64,000 nucleotides of DNA from NCBI RefSeq assembly GCF_014199305.1, contig NZ_JACIJK010000013.1:1-64000 (forward strand), written 5' to 3'. Each line of letters starts with the position of its first letter. Position 1 is the stretch's first letter. Below the pieces are notes generated by a model, which saw only the letters and a list, made by a program, of their open reading frames with translations, was not told where the DNA came from and ran no database searches. Origin of the DNA: Sphingomonas aerophila. Lineage in GTDB: Bacteria; Pseudomonadota; Alphaproteobacteria; Sphingomonadales; Sphingomonadaceae. The position numbers were made by a program, and so were the translations under genes. Shown here piece after piece: positions 1 through 8,888 of the stretch.

Positions 1-30
1 CTCATCCGTCAGCCAGTACAGGTCGCTCAT
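1..30 (-). CDS. IS5-family transposase, first 10 codons only (cut by window edge)
   Basis: Reading leftward from 30, the minus strand encodes MSDLYWLTDE and then leaves the window. This opening is familiar to me as the start of many alphaproteobacterial IS5-group DDE transposases (MSDLYWLTDEQM...). A GAGGAGAG ribosome binding site sits just upstream of the ATG on the minus strand. Only the amino end is present, so nothing can be said about whether the transposase is intact. Confidence 0.7.
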   Translation of the reverse strand, partial: MSDLYWLTDE

Positions 31-90
31 CCACGCTCTCCTCACAGAGCCTGAATCAGATCGCGCCTCTCACATCAATGGGTCCTGACC
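1..90 (-). mobile_element. Terminal part of an IS5-group insertion sequence
   Basis: The segment holds the transposase start and about 60 bases of untranslated end. It closes with GGGTCCTGACC immediately before CTAG at 91-94. IS5-group elements commonly duplicate a four-base YTAR target such as CTAG, so 90/91 is the likely outer boundary and 91-94 one copy of the target duplication. The other end lies outside the window, so the inverted repeat cannot be verified here. Confidence 0.55.
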
Positions 91-492
91 CTAGGGCAAA
101 TTACCTCGTGATGTGTGCCTCGAGCGAGTAAGGACTGATTGTGAGGAAGCTCAAGCAAGACAGCCGAGGTACGCAGGGTATCAGCGGTTCGAGATGTCGA
201 AGGCTGATTGAGGTAGCAAGCGAGCGCTCGCGCAATCGAGGCGGGTGAGGCCTTTGCAGTTTTCTATAAGCTGTCCGGTCTCAAGGGGCGTGGGCAAACT
301 GGTTCGCTTATCAGAGCACCACCGCAGAACGACCGGTCAGGCAGCAGCTCACAGCTGGGAAGTGTCCCGGCACACAGAAGCCCGCACCGAAATTCACGGG
401 CCGATATTTCGCGCGGCGCCGCTCGGAAGGGACCTGATAGGCTTGAGAACTGCCCTCTGAAGGGGGCGGGCAAAGCTGGGCGGGGACAAGTA
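91..492. other. Gene-free leader upstream of the type I secretion operon
   Basis: About 400 bases between the insertion sequence and the exporter gene. I see no open frame with protein-like composition and no convincing promoter boxes. A short inverted repeat around CAGCAGCTCACAGCTG (342-357) is the only local structure noticed. The insertion sequence may have displaced whatever once lay upstream, for example a secreted substrate gene, but no remnant is recognisable. Confidence 0.5.
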
Positions 493-2268
493 TTGGCGGC
501 CGAAGTCAAACTAGGCACCCCGCTGTGGCGGGCCGTGCACCGGTACCGCACCGCGTTCATAACGGTTGCGATCCTCAGCGCGGTGCTCAACGTTCTGCTG
601 CTGGGCGGGTCCATCTACATGATGCTGGTCTATGACTCGGTTCTGCCGAGCCACAGCCTTCCGACCCTGTTCAGCCTGTTGGCGATGATCACCATCGTTT
701 ACGCTTTCCAGGCGCTATTCGATATGATGCGCAGCCGCATCCTGAACGACGTAGGCAGCGCTCTCGACCAGAATATGCAGCCCCTTGTTCAGCGCGCGAT
801 CAGTGAGGCTGCGCTCCGCGGCGGGCGCTTCAGCGGGGACGGCATGACCCCGATGCGCGACCTGGACAACATCCGCGCCTTTCTGTCCGGCACCGGGCCG
901 ACCACCCTGATTGACCTGCCCTGGATCGTGTTCTTCCTGGTGGTCCTGAGCATGCTCCATATCTGGCTGGGAGTGACGGCGCTCGTCGGCGCGCTGATCA
1001 TGATCGGCATGACCTGGATGACCGATCGCGCTACCAAGGCGCCGACGCAGGAGATCGGCCAGCTCACCTCGTACCGCAGCGGCATGGCCGAAAGTAATCT
1101 GCGGCATGTGGAAGTGCTAACCGCGCTTGGCATGCGGGAACGGATGCGGGACCGCTGGAGCGAGGTGAACAAGGTTTACCTGGCGTCCAACGACCGGCTT
1201 GCGCGCTCCGTCGCCGTGCTGGGCGGCAGCAGCAAGGTCTTCCGCATGTTCCTGCAGTCCGCCATCCTGACGGTCGGCGCGCTGCTGGTGATCGATGGCA
1301 AGGCATCGGGCGGCGTGATCTTCGCTTCCTCGATCCTGTCCGGTCGCTCGCTGGCGCCGATCGACACGGCCATCGCCAACTGGCGCGGCTTCGCCTCGGC
1401 GCGCGCAGGCTGGCGGCGGTTGAACGATCTGTTCGCCCGCCTTTCCGCCGCTGGCGACGCGGTTGTGCAGCTGCCCCGTCCGAGCAAGGAACTGTTGGTC
1501 GAGCAGGTCGTGATCGCTCCTCCGGGTACGCAGCGGGTGACCGTGCAGCATGCCCAGTTCCGGCTGGGTGCCGGAGACGCGTTGGGCATCATCGGGCCGA
1601 GCGCGGCGGGCAAGACCAGCCTGGCGCGGGCGCTGATCGGCGTGTGGCCGGTGCTGCGCGGCTCTGTCCGCCTGGACGGCGCGACGCGCGACCAGTGGGA
1701 TCCGGAGCGGTTCGGAGAGGCCATCGGCTATCTTCCGCAAACGGTTGAACTGCTGGAGGGCACCGTTGCCGAAAACATCGCCCGCTTTGAGCCCGACGCA
1801 CCCTCCGAGGTGATCATCGCCGCGGCGCAGGCGGCCGGCGTCCACGACCTGGTTGTTGCCCTGCCCCAGGGCTATGAAACGCCGGTCGGCAGCGATGGCA
1901 CGCAGCTCTCCGCAGGACAGCGCCAGCGCATCGGCCTTGCCCGCGCGCTGTACGGGAATCCGTTCCTGGTGCTGCTCGACGAGCCGAACTCCAACCTGGA
2001 CCAGGCGGGCGAGGAAGCATTGGAGCACGCCATCGCCGGGGTGCGTGCGCGCGGTGGCATCGCCATCGTCATTGCCCACCGGCCATCCGCCCTGGCGCGG
2101 GTGAGCCACGTCCTGTTCATGCGCGATGGCCGCCAGGAAGCGTTCGGCCCACGCGACGAAGTCTTGGCAAAGATCATGAGCAAGCCCATTCCGATCAACG
2201 CGGGCGTCGAGGCGGCCGACAACTCTCGCGGTGAGGCCCCGCGCAAGGCCGCCGGAGGTGAACGCTAA
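493..2268 (+). CDS. Type I secretion ABC exporter (PrtD/LapB-like permease-ATPase)
   Basis: Inner-membrane half-transporter that powers one-step export of proteins with a C-terminal signal, such as RTX proteases or adhesins. Residues about 20-310 form the transmembrane domain. The ATPase follows, with Walker A GPSAAGKTS at about 368-376, signature LSAGQRQR near 472 and Walker B VLLDEP near 492. The N-terminus (AFITVAILSAVLNVLLLGGSIYM) matches the PrtD type, which lacks a C39-peptidase domain. The start is a TTG at 493; no better in-frame ATG exists before the first membrane segment. Its stop overlaps the HlyD-like gene by one base, so translation is coupled. No substrate gene is visible in the window. 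Confidence 0.92.
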   Translation: MAAEVKLGTPLWRAVHRYRTAFITVAILSAVLNVLLLGGSIYMMLVYDSVLPSHSLPTLFSLLAMITIVYAFQALFDMMRSRILNDVGSALDQNMQPLVQRAISEAALRGGRFSGDGMTPMRDLDNIRAFLSGTGPTTLIDLPWIVFFLVVLSMLHIWLGVTALVGALIMIGMTWMTDRATKAPTQEIGQLTSYRSGMAESNLRHVEVLTALGMRERMRDRWSEVNKVYLASNDRLARSVAVLGGSSKVFRMFLQSAILTVGALLVIDGKASGGVIFASSILSGRSLAPIDTAIANWRGFASARAGWRRLNDLFARLSAAGDAVVQLPRPSKELLVEQVVIAPPGTQRVTVQHAQFRLGAGDALGIIGPSAAGKTSLARALIGVWPVLRGSVRLDGATRDQWDPERFGEAIGYLPQTVELLEGTVAENIARFEPDAPSEVIIAAAQAAGVHDLVVALPQGYETPVGSDGTQLSAGQRQRIGLARALYGNPFLVLLDEPNSNLDQAGEEALEHAIAGVRARGGIAIVIAHRPSALARVSHVLFMRDGRQEAFGPRDEVLAKIMSKPIPINAGVEAADNSRGEAPRKAAGGER

Positions 2269-3611
2269 TGGCTACCAACCTTCCCGCCCGCCTGACCACG
2301 CCGGATTGGCAGGTCGAGCATTATGATCCCGAAATGCAGATGCGGAGGCGGCTTCGCACCGCCCTGCTGACCATCGGTGCACTTGTGGTTGCGTTTGTCG
2401 CGCTTGCCGTGTTCATCCCGATCGGCGGCGCCGTTGTCGGCGGCGGCCAGGTCGGCGTCGAATCGCGCGTCAAGCGTATCGCCCATCCGATCGGCGGCAC
2501 GATCGCGGCCATCTATGTCCGCAACGGCGACCATGTGAACAAGGGCGACATCCTGATGCGCCTGGACGACAAGGTGACGGGCAGCCAGTCGGAACTGTCG
2601 TCGCTGACCGTTGATCAGCTCACCGCCCAGCGCGCGCGCCTGGAGGCGGAGCGGCTTGGCACCGGACGGATCAACTTCCCGGCAGAGCTTCGCGCGCGCA
2701 ACGACGCCGGCGCTCGCCAGGCGATGGCGGACGAGGAGAAGCTGTACCGCATCCGTCGCGCCGAGGAAGGCGGCATGCGCGCCCAGCTGGAAGCGCGGGT
2801 CGCACAGAACCGCAAGCAGATCGACGGCTATGAGGCGCAGATCCGCGCCCTGCAGAAGCAGGCTGCCCTGATCGAGCCCGAGCGCAAGGGCGTCAAGGAG
2901 CTGTGGGAAAAGGACCTGGTCACCATCTCCCGCGTCAACCAGCTTGAACGGACCAGCGCCGACATGGAGGGCAGCATCGCCGCCCTGCAGGCGCAGATCG
3001 CGCAAACACAGGCGCGCATCACCGAAGCGAACGAACAGCTGATCCAGCTTGGCCAGACGCGGCGGAGCGATGCGGGTACCCAGCTTGCCACCATCAACGG
3101 CAGCCTGAACCAGGAACAGATCCGCAGCGTCAACGCCGCCGACATCCATGAACGCAGCGTCATTCGCGCACCCTATTCGGGCACGGTGGACAAGCTCGCC
3201 TTTGCCACCATCGGCGACGTGATCCGCCCGGCGGAAACGATCATGGAGATCGTGCCCGACCAGGATCGCCTGCTGGTGGAAGCCATGGTCAGCCCCGGCG
3301 ACATCGACCAGGTCCAGACTGGCCAGGATGCACGGATCCGCTTCACCGCGTTCAACTCGACCGCGACGCCGGAAATCACCGGCCGGGTGATGCTGGTCGC
3401 GCCGGAGCGGACCAACGACCAGGAAACGCGGCAAAGCTATTTCGCGGTTCGCATCGAGGTCGATCAGGCGGATCTTGCCCGCTGGCCCGAGCTGAAGCTG
3501 CGCCCGGGCATGCCCGCCGAGGTGTTCATTGCCACGGGCAGCCGGTCGATGCTGAGCTACATGACCAAGCCGTTGCGCGATCAGTTCGCTCGCGCCTTCC
3601 GCGACAACTAA
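2268..3611 (+). CDS. HlyD-family membrane fusion protein of the type I secretion system
   Basis: Periplasmic adaptor linking the ABC exporter to the outer-membrane channel. It has a short cytosolic N-terminus, one membrane helix at about residues 31-52, a barrel-sandwich (lipoyl-like) half near 60-95, a long alpha-helical hairpin rich in A/E/Q/R at about 100-290, and the returning beta region with RAPYSGTV and PGDIDQV motifs. The 447-residue length is usual for PrtE/HlyD proteins. The ATG shares a base with the exporter stop codon (TAATG), which indicates a single operon. Confidence 0.92.
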   Translation: MATNLPARLTTPDWQVEHYDPEMQMRRRLRTALLTIGALVVAFVALAVFIPIGGAVVGGGQVGVESRVKRIAHPIGGTIAAIYVRNGDHVNKGDILMRLDDKVTGSQSELSSLTVDQLTAQRARLEAERLGTGRINFPAELRARNDAGARQAMADEEKLYRIRRAEEGGMRAQLEARVAQNRKQIDGYEAQIRALQKQAALIEPERKGVKELWEKDLVTISRVNQLERTSADMEGSIAALQAQIAQTQARITEANEQLIQLGQTRRSDAGTQLATINGSLNQEQIRSVNAADIHERSVIRAPYSGTVDKLAFATIGDVIRPAETIMEIVPDQDRLLVEAMVSPGDIDQVQTGQDARIRFTAFNSTATPEITGRVMLVAPERTNDQETRQSYFAVRIEVDQADLARWPELKLRPGMPAEVFIATGSRSMLSYMTKPLRDQFARAFRDN

Positions 3612-3624
3612 GCCAGAGGGCTGC

Positions 3625-5367
3625 ATGATCCGACATTTCGCACCAGCCCTGCTGCTTGCCTGCAGCATGGCCACCATCGCTGCCGCGCAAACCCGGCCGG
3701 CGACCCGCCCAGCGTCGCCGCAAGCGCCGGCCCCGGTCGCGAAGCCCGGCCAGCAGCCTGCCGCCGCCCCGGTCACGGGCACGCCCGACGTGCCGCCCGC
3801 GTCCACGTCAGCACAGGTGATCCAGGTGGCACCGGTGGCGGGGCCACGCCCCTCCCCCACCTATCGCCCCGATGGTGGTGGCTATCTGTCGGGCGGGCCA
3901 GAGCGTGACCGCAACGACCCGGTGCCGGCGCTGGCGCCCGTGCGCTCGCTCGCCGAAGCGATCACGGTGGCGTATCGGACCAACCCCAACCTGCTCGCCG
4001 CGCGGGCACAGGCGCGCGCCGCGGACTATCGCGTTCCCCAGGCACGCTCCGCCTTTGGCCCGGCGCTTTCGGCCACGGGTGCCTACACCTTTACGCGCAG
4101 CCGCGTTGAAGTGTTGCCCGGCACCTTTGCCGGCGCGCGCGGCTGGGCGAGCACCGCATCGCTCGTCCTTAACCAGCCAGTCTTCACCTTTGGCCGCAAC
4201 GCTGCGAGTGAAGCCGGCGCGATCGCAAGCTCGCAGTTCCAGCGCGACAGCCTGCGCATCACCGAAGCGCAGACGCTGAACGGCGTCGTGACGGCCTATG
4301 TGTCGGTGCTGCGTGACGCGACCTCCGTCACCATTGCTCGCCAGAACCTTGCCCTGCTCGAAGAGCAGCTGCGCCAGAACCAGATCCGGTTCGACGTACG
4401 GGATCTGACGCTGACCGACCTGGACCAGACCCGCACGCGCGTGGACCTGGGCCGTGCTCAGCTTCTGCAGGCCGAGGGACAGCTTGGCATTTCGCAAAAG
4501 CAGTTCCTGGCCTCGGTAGGCGCTCCTCCGGGCGACCTGCTGCCGCCCGATCTGCTGGACATCCGCTTCACCGCGCTCGACGCCGCTTACTCCTATGCGG
4601 AGGCGAACGGCCCGCTGATCCGTGCGGCCCAGTCGCGCGAAAAGATCTCACGCGCCGCGGTCAGCGCTGCAAAGGCGGAGTATCTGCCGCGGGTCGATCT
4701 GCGTGGAACGGCGGACTACGGCTCCGTGTCACCCTATAACGACAATCTGCGCACGACCCAGCTTGTGGGCCAGGTGGTCCTCAGCCAGCCGTTGATCGAC
4801 TCGGGCCTGCGTCGCGAGCGGACCAACGAGGCACGGGAAGCGAACCAGTCCGACTGGCGGCTGCTCGACCAGGCTTATCGCGACACGCGCGAATCGATCG
4901 GCAGCGCTTGGGACCAGCTTGCCTCCTCGCGGGCGAGCCTGGGCGATTACCGGTCGGCGATCGCGGCCGCCCAGCGCGCTTACGACGGTGCCCTGCTTCA
5001 GCAAAAGGCGGGTGACCGCACCACGCTGGACGTTCTGGACCTTGCCCGCGACCTGCTGACCGTGCGCAATAACTACAACATCACGGTCGCGAACGAGTAT
5101 CTCGCCCGCGCCAGCCTGCTGGCGTCGGCCGGGCTGCTCGAAGGGCCGCTGCTCGTTCCGGGCCTGGAAGGCTATGATGCGGATGCGCATTATGAACGCG
5201 TGTTCCACCGCGGCGACATTCCGTTGTTTACCCCGGCGGTCAGCGCGCTTGATCATCTGACCGTTGGCGACAACAAGCGCGACCGCCCGGCGCGGGATGC
5301 CGGCGCGCAGGCAGCATTGGGAGAGATCACCAAGCTGCCCCCGCCCGATCCGGTGACGACGCGATGA
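3625..5367 (+). CDS. TolC-family outer-membrane channel protein
   Basis: Outer-membrane exit duct for the type I system. A signal peptide (residues 1-21, ending AAA) is followed by a proline-rich linker to about residue 100. The TolC fold with two repeated helical-barrel halves then follows, recognisable by SLAEAITVAYRTNPNLLAARAQ near 110, RVPQARSAFGPAL, the mid-protein repeat beginning LDAAYSYAEANGPLIRAAQS, and a C-terminal half with QQKAGDRTTLDVLDLARDL. At 580 residues it is longer than E. coli TolC because of the linker and an extended tail. It starts 13 bases after the HlyD gene with an AGAGGG ribosome site, so all three secretion genes form one operon. Confidence 0.92.
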   Translation: MIRHFAPALLLACSMATIAAAQTRPATRPASPQAPAPVAKPGQQPAAAPVTGTPDVPPASTSAQVIQVAPVAGPRPSPTYRPDGGGYLSGGPERDRNDPVPALAPVRSLAEAITVAYRTNPNLLAARAQARAADYRVPQARSAFGPALSATGAYTFTRSRVEVLPGTFAGARGWASTASLVLNQPVFTFGRNAASEAGAIASSQFQRDSLRITEAQTLNGVVTAYVSVLRDATSVTIARQNLALLEEQLRQNQIRFDVRDLTLTDLDQTRTRVDLGRAQLLQAEGQLGISQKQFLASVGAPPGDLLPPDLLDIRFTALDAAYSYAEANGPLIRAAQSREKISRAAVSAAKAEYLPRVDLRGTADYGSVSPYNDNLRTTQLVGQVVLSQPLIDSGLRRERTNEAREANQSDWRLLDQAYRDTRESIGSAWDQLASSRASLGDYRSAIAAAQRAYDGALLQQKAGDRTTLDVLDLARDLLTVRNNYNITVANEYLARASLLASAGLLEGPLLVPGLEGYDADAHYERVFHRGDIPLFTPAVSALDHLTVGDNKRDRPARDAGAQAALGEITKLPPPDPVTTR

Positions 5368-5733
5368 TTGTCGCACGGCCCGGCCCGCTTCAGGTGAGCA
5401 TCGCCCCACCACCGATGCACTAGGGCTAACCGCCGTCGTCGTCCCAACGTTTGCCGGCAGCTAGACTGACACAGACAATGGCACGGGTTGGATCAGAACA
5501 GAGCCGGACCTAATTCAGAACCGGACCTCAAACAACGTCGGCGCTTCTGACGTTAAGTATTCATTGCAAACATCGGTAGTGGTGCATCCGCCTAGTAAGC
5601 AGTACCGCTTCAAGTGCGCGCCGCGCTTATCCCGTCGTCACCAGTCTTGGGGTCCAGCTCTGTTGGGTATACCGCTCGCGAACAACACCTCTGGCTAGGT
5701 AGTCAACCGGCGTTCGAGTACTGGTCGGCCATA
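5368..5733. other. Convergent intergenic region, no gene seen
   Basis: About 366 bases between the 3' ends of the TolC gene and the otsA gene. Composition is less GC-rich than the flanks. A short direct repeat (CCGGACCT at about 5505 and 5521) is present. I find no coding sequence and no clear stem with T-run that would serve as a terminator for either operon. Confidence 0.5.
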
Positions 5734-7104
5734 TTAAACTTCTTCGAGCGCGTCCGTGAAGCGCTGGCGCCACCAGAGCACGTCCTCCGCCGTGACGTTC
5801 TCCATCATCGCCTGCCAGCGCTGCTGGCGTTCCTCCAGCGGCATCTTGAGCGCGAGCATGATCGCGTCCGACATCTCCTCCGCGCTATAAGGGTTGACCA
5901 GCACCGCGCCCTTGCCAAGCTGCGCGGCGGCACCGGCGAAACGCGACAGGATCAACACGCCGGGATTGGCCGGGTCCTGTGCCGCCACATATTCCTTGGC
6001 GACCAGATTCATGCCGTCGCGCAAGGGCGTTACCAGCCCGATCTTCGCCGCCCGGTAGATGCCGGCAAGCACGCCCCGCGGATAGCCCTGGTTGACGTAG
6101 CGGATCGGCACCCAGTCGACATCGGCATAGGCACCGTTGATCCGCCCAGCCAGTCCTTCCAGCGTCGTCCGAATCCGCTGGTAACTCTCGACCGACCCGC
6201 GAGAAGGCGGCGCGATCTGGAGCAGGAAAACTTCCTTCCGCTCCTCCGGGTATTCGTTGAGGAACCGCTCATAACCCAGGAATCGTTCTTCCAGCCCCTT
6301 TGAGTAGTCGAGCCGGTCCACCCCGACCATCAGGTCGCGCCCCGTGGCGCTCTGGCGCATCTGGCGAAAGGCGAGCCTGGCCGGCACCGAACTCGCCGCT
6401 GCGACGAACTCGGCGGTGTCGATGCCGATCGGCGCCACCACCAGCTTGACCCGGCGACCATCGAGGCAGAGCACATCGCCCTCCTCTTCCACCGCGCCAA
6501 GCTCGTTGCGGGCGTAATCGCGGAACGAGTCGAGCCATTCCTCCGTGTGGAAACCGACCACGTCATAGGCGAAAAGCGTCCGGGTCAGCGTCGCTGCTTC
6601 GGGCAGGGTCGCGAGCAGCCGGCGTGGTGGCCAAGGGATGTGGAGGAAAAAGCCGATCTTGTTGCGGCAGCCGCGCTGACGCAGCGCGTCGCCCAACGGG
6701 AACAGGTGGTAATCCTGCACCCAGACCGTATCGTCCGGCTCGATCAAGGGGACCACGGTGTCGGCGAAGCGGTCGTTGACGCGCTGGTAGCCGCCGGCAA
6801 AGCCGCGCTCATATTCGGCGATGTCGATTCGGTAATGGAATAGCGGCCACAGCGTCCGGTTGGCGTAGCCGTTGTAATATTCGTCGACGTCCTGTTCCTC
6901 CAGGTCGACGGTCGCGGTGGTGACTCCTTCGGCCCGGTTGAAATTAATGCTGCCGGTAAAGCTTTCCACGGTTTCCCCGGACCAGCCAAACCAGATGCCG
7001 CGATATTCACGCAGCGCCGCCTGCAGCGCGACCGCAAGCCCACCCTGCGCGCCCGATTGGTTGGGAGCGGAAACTCGATTGGAAATGATGATCAAACGGT
7101 TCAA
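5734..7104 (-). CDS. otsA: Trehalose-6-phosphate synthase (GT20)
   Basis: Cytosolic glycosyltransferase that joins UDP-glucose to glucose-6-phosphate to give trehalose-6-phosphate. The start MNRLIIISNRV, the HIPWPP segment, VDRLDYSKG near residue 258 and DGMNLVAKEYVA near 362 are hallmarks of GT20. The 456-residue length is normal. Its ATG overlaps the stop of the GH15 gene by four bases (ATGA), so it is the third gene of the otsB-GH15-otsA operon. The product is dephosphorylated by the OtsB encoded at the head of the operon. Trehalose here is expected to be a stress solute. Confidence 0.96.
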   Translation of the reverse strand: MNRLIIISNRVSAPNQSGAQGGLAVALQAALREYRGIWFGWSGETVESFTGSINFNRAEGVTTATVDLEEQDVDEYYNGYANRTLWPLFHYRIDIAEYERGFAGGYQRVNDRFADTVVPLIEPDDTVWVQDYHLFPLGDALRQRGCRNKIGFFLHIPWPPRRLLATLPEAATLTRTLFAYDVVGFHTEEWLDSFRDYARNELGAVEEEGDVLCLDGRRVKLVVAPIGIDTAEFVAAASSVPARLAFRQMRQSATGRDLMVGVDRLDYSKGLEERFLGYERFLNEYPEERKEVFLLQIAPPSRGSVESYQRIRTTLEGLAGRINGAYADVDWVPIRYVNQGYPRGVLAGIYRAAKIGLVTPLRDGMNLVAKEYVAAQDPANPGVLILSRFAGAAAQLGKGAVLVNPYSAEEMSDAIMLALKMPLEERQQRWQAMMENVTAEDVLWWRQRFTDALEEV

Positions 7105-8888
7105 CGAATAGTTCCCCAGGGCTGGCTCAGCAGCACCGCGCAGTTGATGATCCCGACCAGCGAATAGGTTTGCGGGAAATTACCCCATAGCTCGCCCGAT
7201 ACCGGGTCGATATCCTCCGACAACAGACCCGATCGCGTCCGCCGGGATAGCATCTCCTCGAACAACTTCCGCGCATCCGCGTGCCGGCCGGTCAGGTGCA
7301 GCGCCTCGATCAACCAGAAGGTGCAGAAGTTAAACGCGGTCTCGGGTAATCCGAAGTCGTCTTCGGTAGCATAACGCAGCATGTGCGACCCACGCCGCAG
7401 TCCCGCCTCCACCGCGTCCAGCGTCGACAGGAAACGGGGGTCCTTCGGCTCCAGGAAGCGAAGGTCGAGCAGCTGGATCAGGCTCGCGTCCAGGTCATCG
7501 CCCTCGAACGTGGCGGACAGGCGACTTGTCTCGTCCCGCCATGCCGATTGCTGGATGGTGGTATGGATCTGGTCGGCCCGCTCCTGCCAGAGCACTCGCC
7601 GGTCTTCCAGCCCAAGCACCTTGGCGGCATTGGCCAGCCGGTCGCACGCCGCCCAACACATGGCCGTCGAATAGGTGTGCACCGATTGGCGCGTGCGCAG
7701 CTCCCACAGGCCGGCATCGGCCTTGTCATGAACTTCCCAGGCGAGCTCGCCAACCCGCTCCAGCGCTTCGAAGTCGCCAAGGTCGGCCATGCGGAACAGC
7801 CGGTGGTCGAAAAACGCCTGGACGTTGGACAGCACGATCTGGCCATAGGCGTCGTGCTGGACCTGTTCATAGGCCTGGTTGCCCACGCGCACCGGCCCCA
7901 TGCCGCGATATCCCGCCAGCGATGGCTCCTCGCGCTCTTCCAACGTCGATTCCCCCAGCACGCCATAAAGAGGCTGGATGTGCCCGCCCTGCGACTGGTC
8001 GACGATGTTGCGCAGGTAGGCCAGATAGCCTTCCAGCACGTCGAGCGCGCCCAGGCGATTGAGCGCCTGCACCGTGTAATAGGCATCGCGGATCCAGCAG
8101 TAGCGATAATCCCAATTTCGCTGCGAGCCGGCATGTTCGGGAATAGACGTGGTCAGCGCCGCGACGATCGCGCCTGTTTCCTCATGCTGGCAAAGCTTCA
8201 GCGTGATGGCGGCGCGGATCACCGCTTCCTGCCATTCCAGCGGCGTGGCGAGCCCGCGCACCCACTCCATCCATTCCTGCGTGGTGTCGGCCAGCATCTG
8301 CCCGACCGTTACCGACAGGTCGCCCGAAAAACTTTCGTCCGGTCCAAGGAAAAAGCATAGCTCATGCTCCAGCCGGAACGTTCGTTCGTTCTGGATGAGG
8401 CCGATCGGGGCGTTGGTGGTGAGGCGCAGCGGCTGGGGATCGACCAGGAAGCGGATGTGATTGGAGCCGGAGGTGGTTGCCGGCACCTCCCCGCTCCACC
8501 CGCTTGACGGTCGCAGCCGCACCGTGATCCGGGGCGAGCCGGACAATGGCCGTACCGTCCGGACAAAGGCGACCGGCCGATACAGGCGATGATGCCGCTC
8601 GAACCGCGGGCAGAAATCGACCACCTCGATCGCGTTGCCCGCGTCGTCGCTGTGGCGGGTGACCAGCACCGCCGTGTTGCGGCGATACGCCTGTTCGGTG
8701 CGGGTGCAGCCTTCCAGCTCGATCGACCAGATGCCGCGCTGGTCCTCGTCGCGCGTGTTGACCAGTGCCGAAAAGACCGGCTCGCCATCGACGCGCGGCA
8801 CACATCCCCAGACGAACCGCCCGGCCCGGTCGACAAGGGCGCTGACCTGGCAATTACCGATGGGCCACAGGTCGAGATCGGGTGTCAT
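7101..8888 (-). CDS. Glycoside hydrolase family 15 protein (glucoamylase or trehalase type)
   Basis: Cytosolic hydrolase without a signal peptide, about 595 residues. An N-terminal beta-sandwich is followed by an (alpha/alpha)6 barrel containing WDYRYCWIRDA near residue 257 and EDDFGLPETAFNFCTFWLIEAL near 505, both typical of bacterial GH15. GH15 includes glucoamylases and the trehalases of mycobacteria. Position between otsB and otsA, with ATGA overlaps on both sides, favours a role in trehalose turnover or in trimming glucan for trehalose synthesis. I chose the ATG at 8888, which overlaps the otsB stop, over the longer frame from 8918. Substrate cannot be fixed from sequence alone. Confidence 0.88.
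   Translation of the reverse strand: MTPDLDLWPIGNCQVSALVDRAGRFVWGCVPRVDGEPVFSALVNTRDEDQRGIWSIELEGCTRTEQAYRRNTAVLVTRHSDDAGNAIEVVDFCPRFERHHRLYRPVAFVRTVRPLSGSPRITVRLRPSSGWSGEVPATTSGSNHIRFLVDPQPLRLTTNAPIGLIQNERTFRLEHELCFFLGPDESFSGDLSVTVGQMLADTTQEWMEWVRGLATPLEWQEAVIRAAITLKLCQHEETGAIVAALTTSIPEHAGSQRNWDYRYCWIRDAYYTVQALNRLGALDVLEGYLAYLRNIVDQSQGGHIQPLYGVLGESTLEEREEPSLAGYRGMGPVRVGNQAYEQVQHDAYGQIVLSNVQAFFDHRLFRMADLGDFEALERVGELAWEVHDKADAGLWELRTRQSVHTYSTAMCWAACDRLANAAKVLGLEDRRVLWQERADQIHTTIQQSAWRDETSRLSATFEGDDLDASLIQLLDLRFLEPKDPRFLSTLDAVEAGLRRGSHMLRYATEDDFGLPETAFNFCTFWLIEALHLTGRHADARKLFEEMLSRRTRSGLLSEDIDPVSGELWGNFPQTYSLVGIINCAVLLSQPWGTIR

Noticed and set aside
91..492. Small open frames before the exporter gene as a remnant substrate gene
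   Set aside because: The best one (245-460) has no glycine-rich repeats, signal or homology that I can recognise.
2265..3860. A 531-codon minus-strand frame opposite the HlyD-like gene
   Set aside because: Antisense to a clear membrane-fusion protein; the translated sequence has no recognisable domain.
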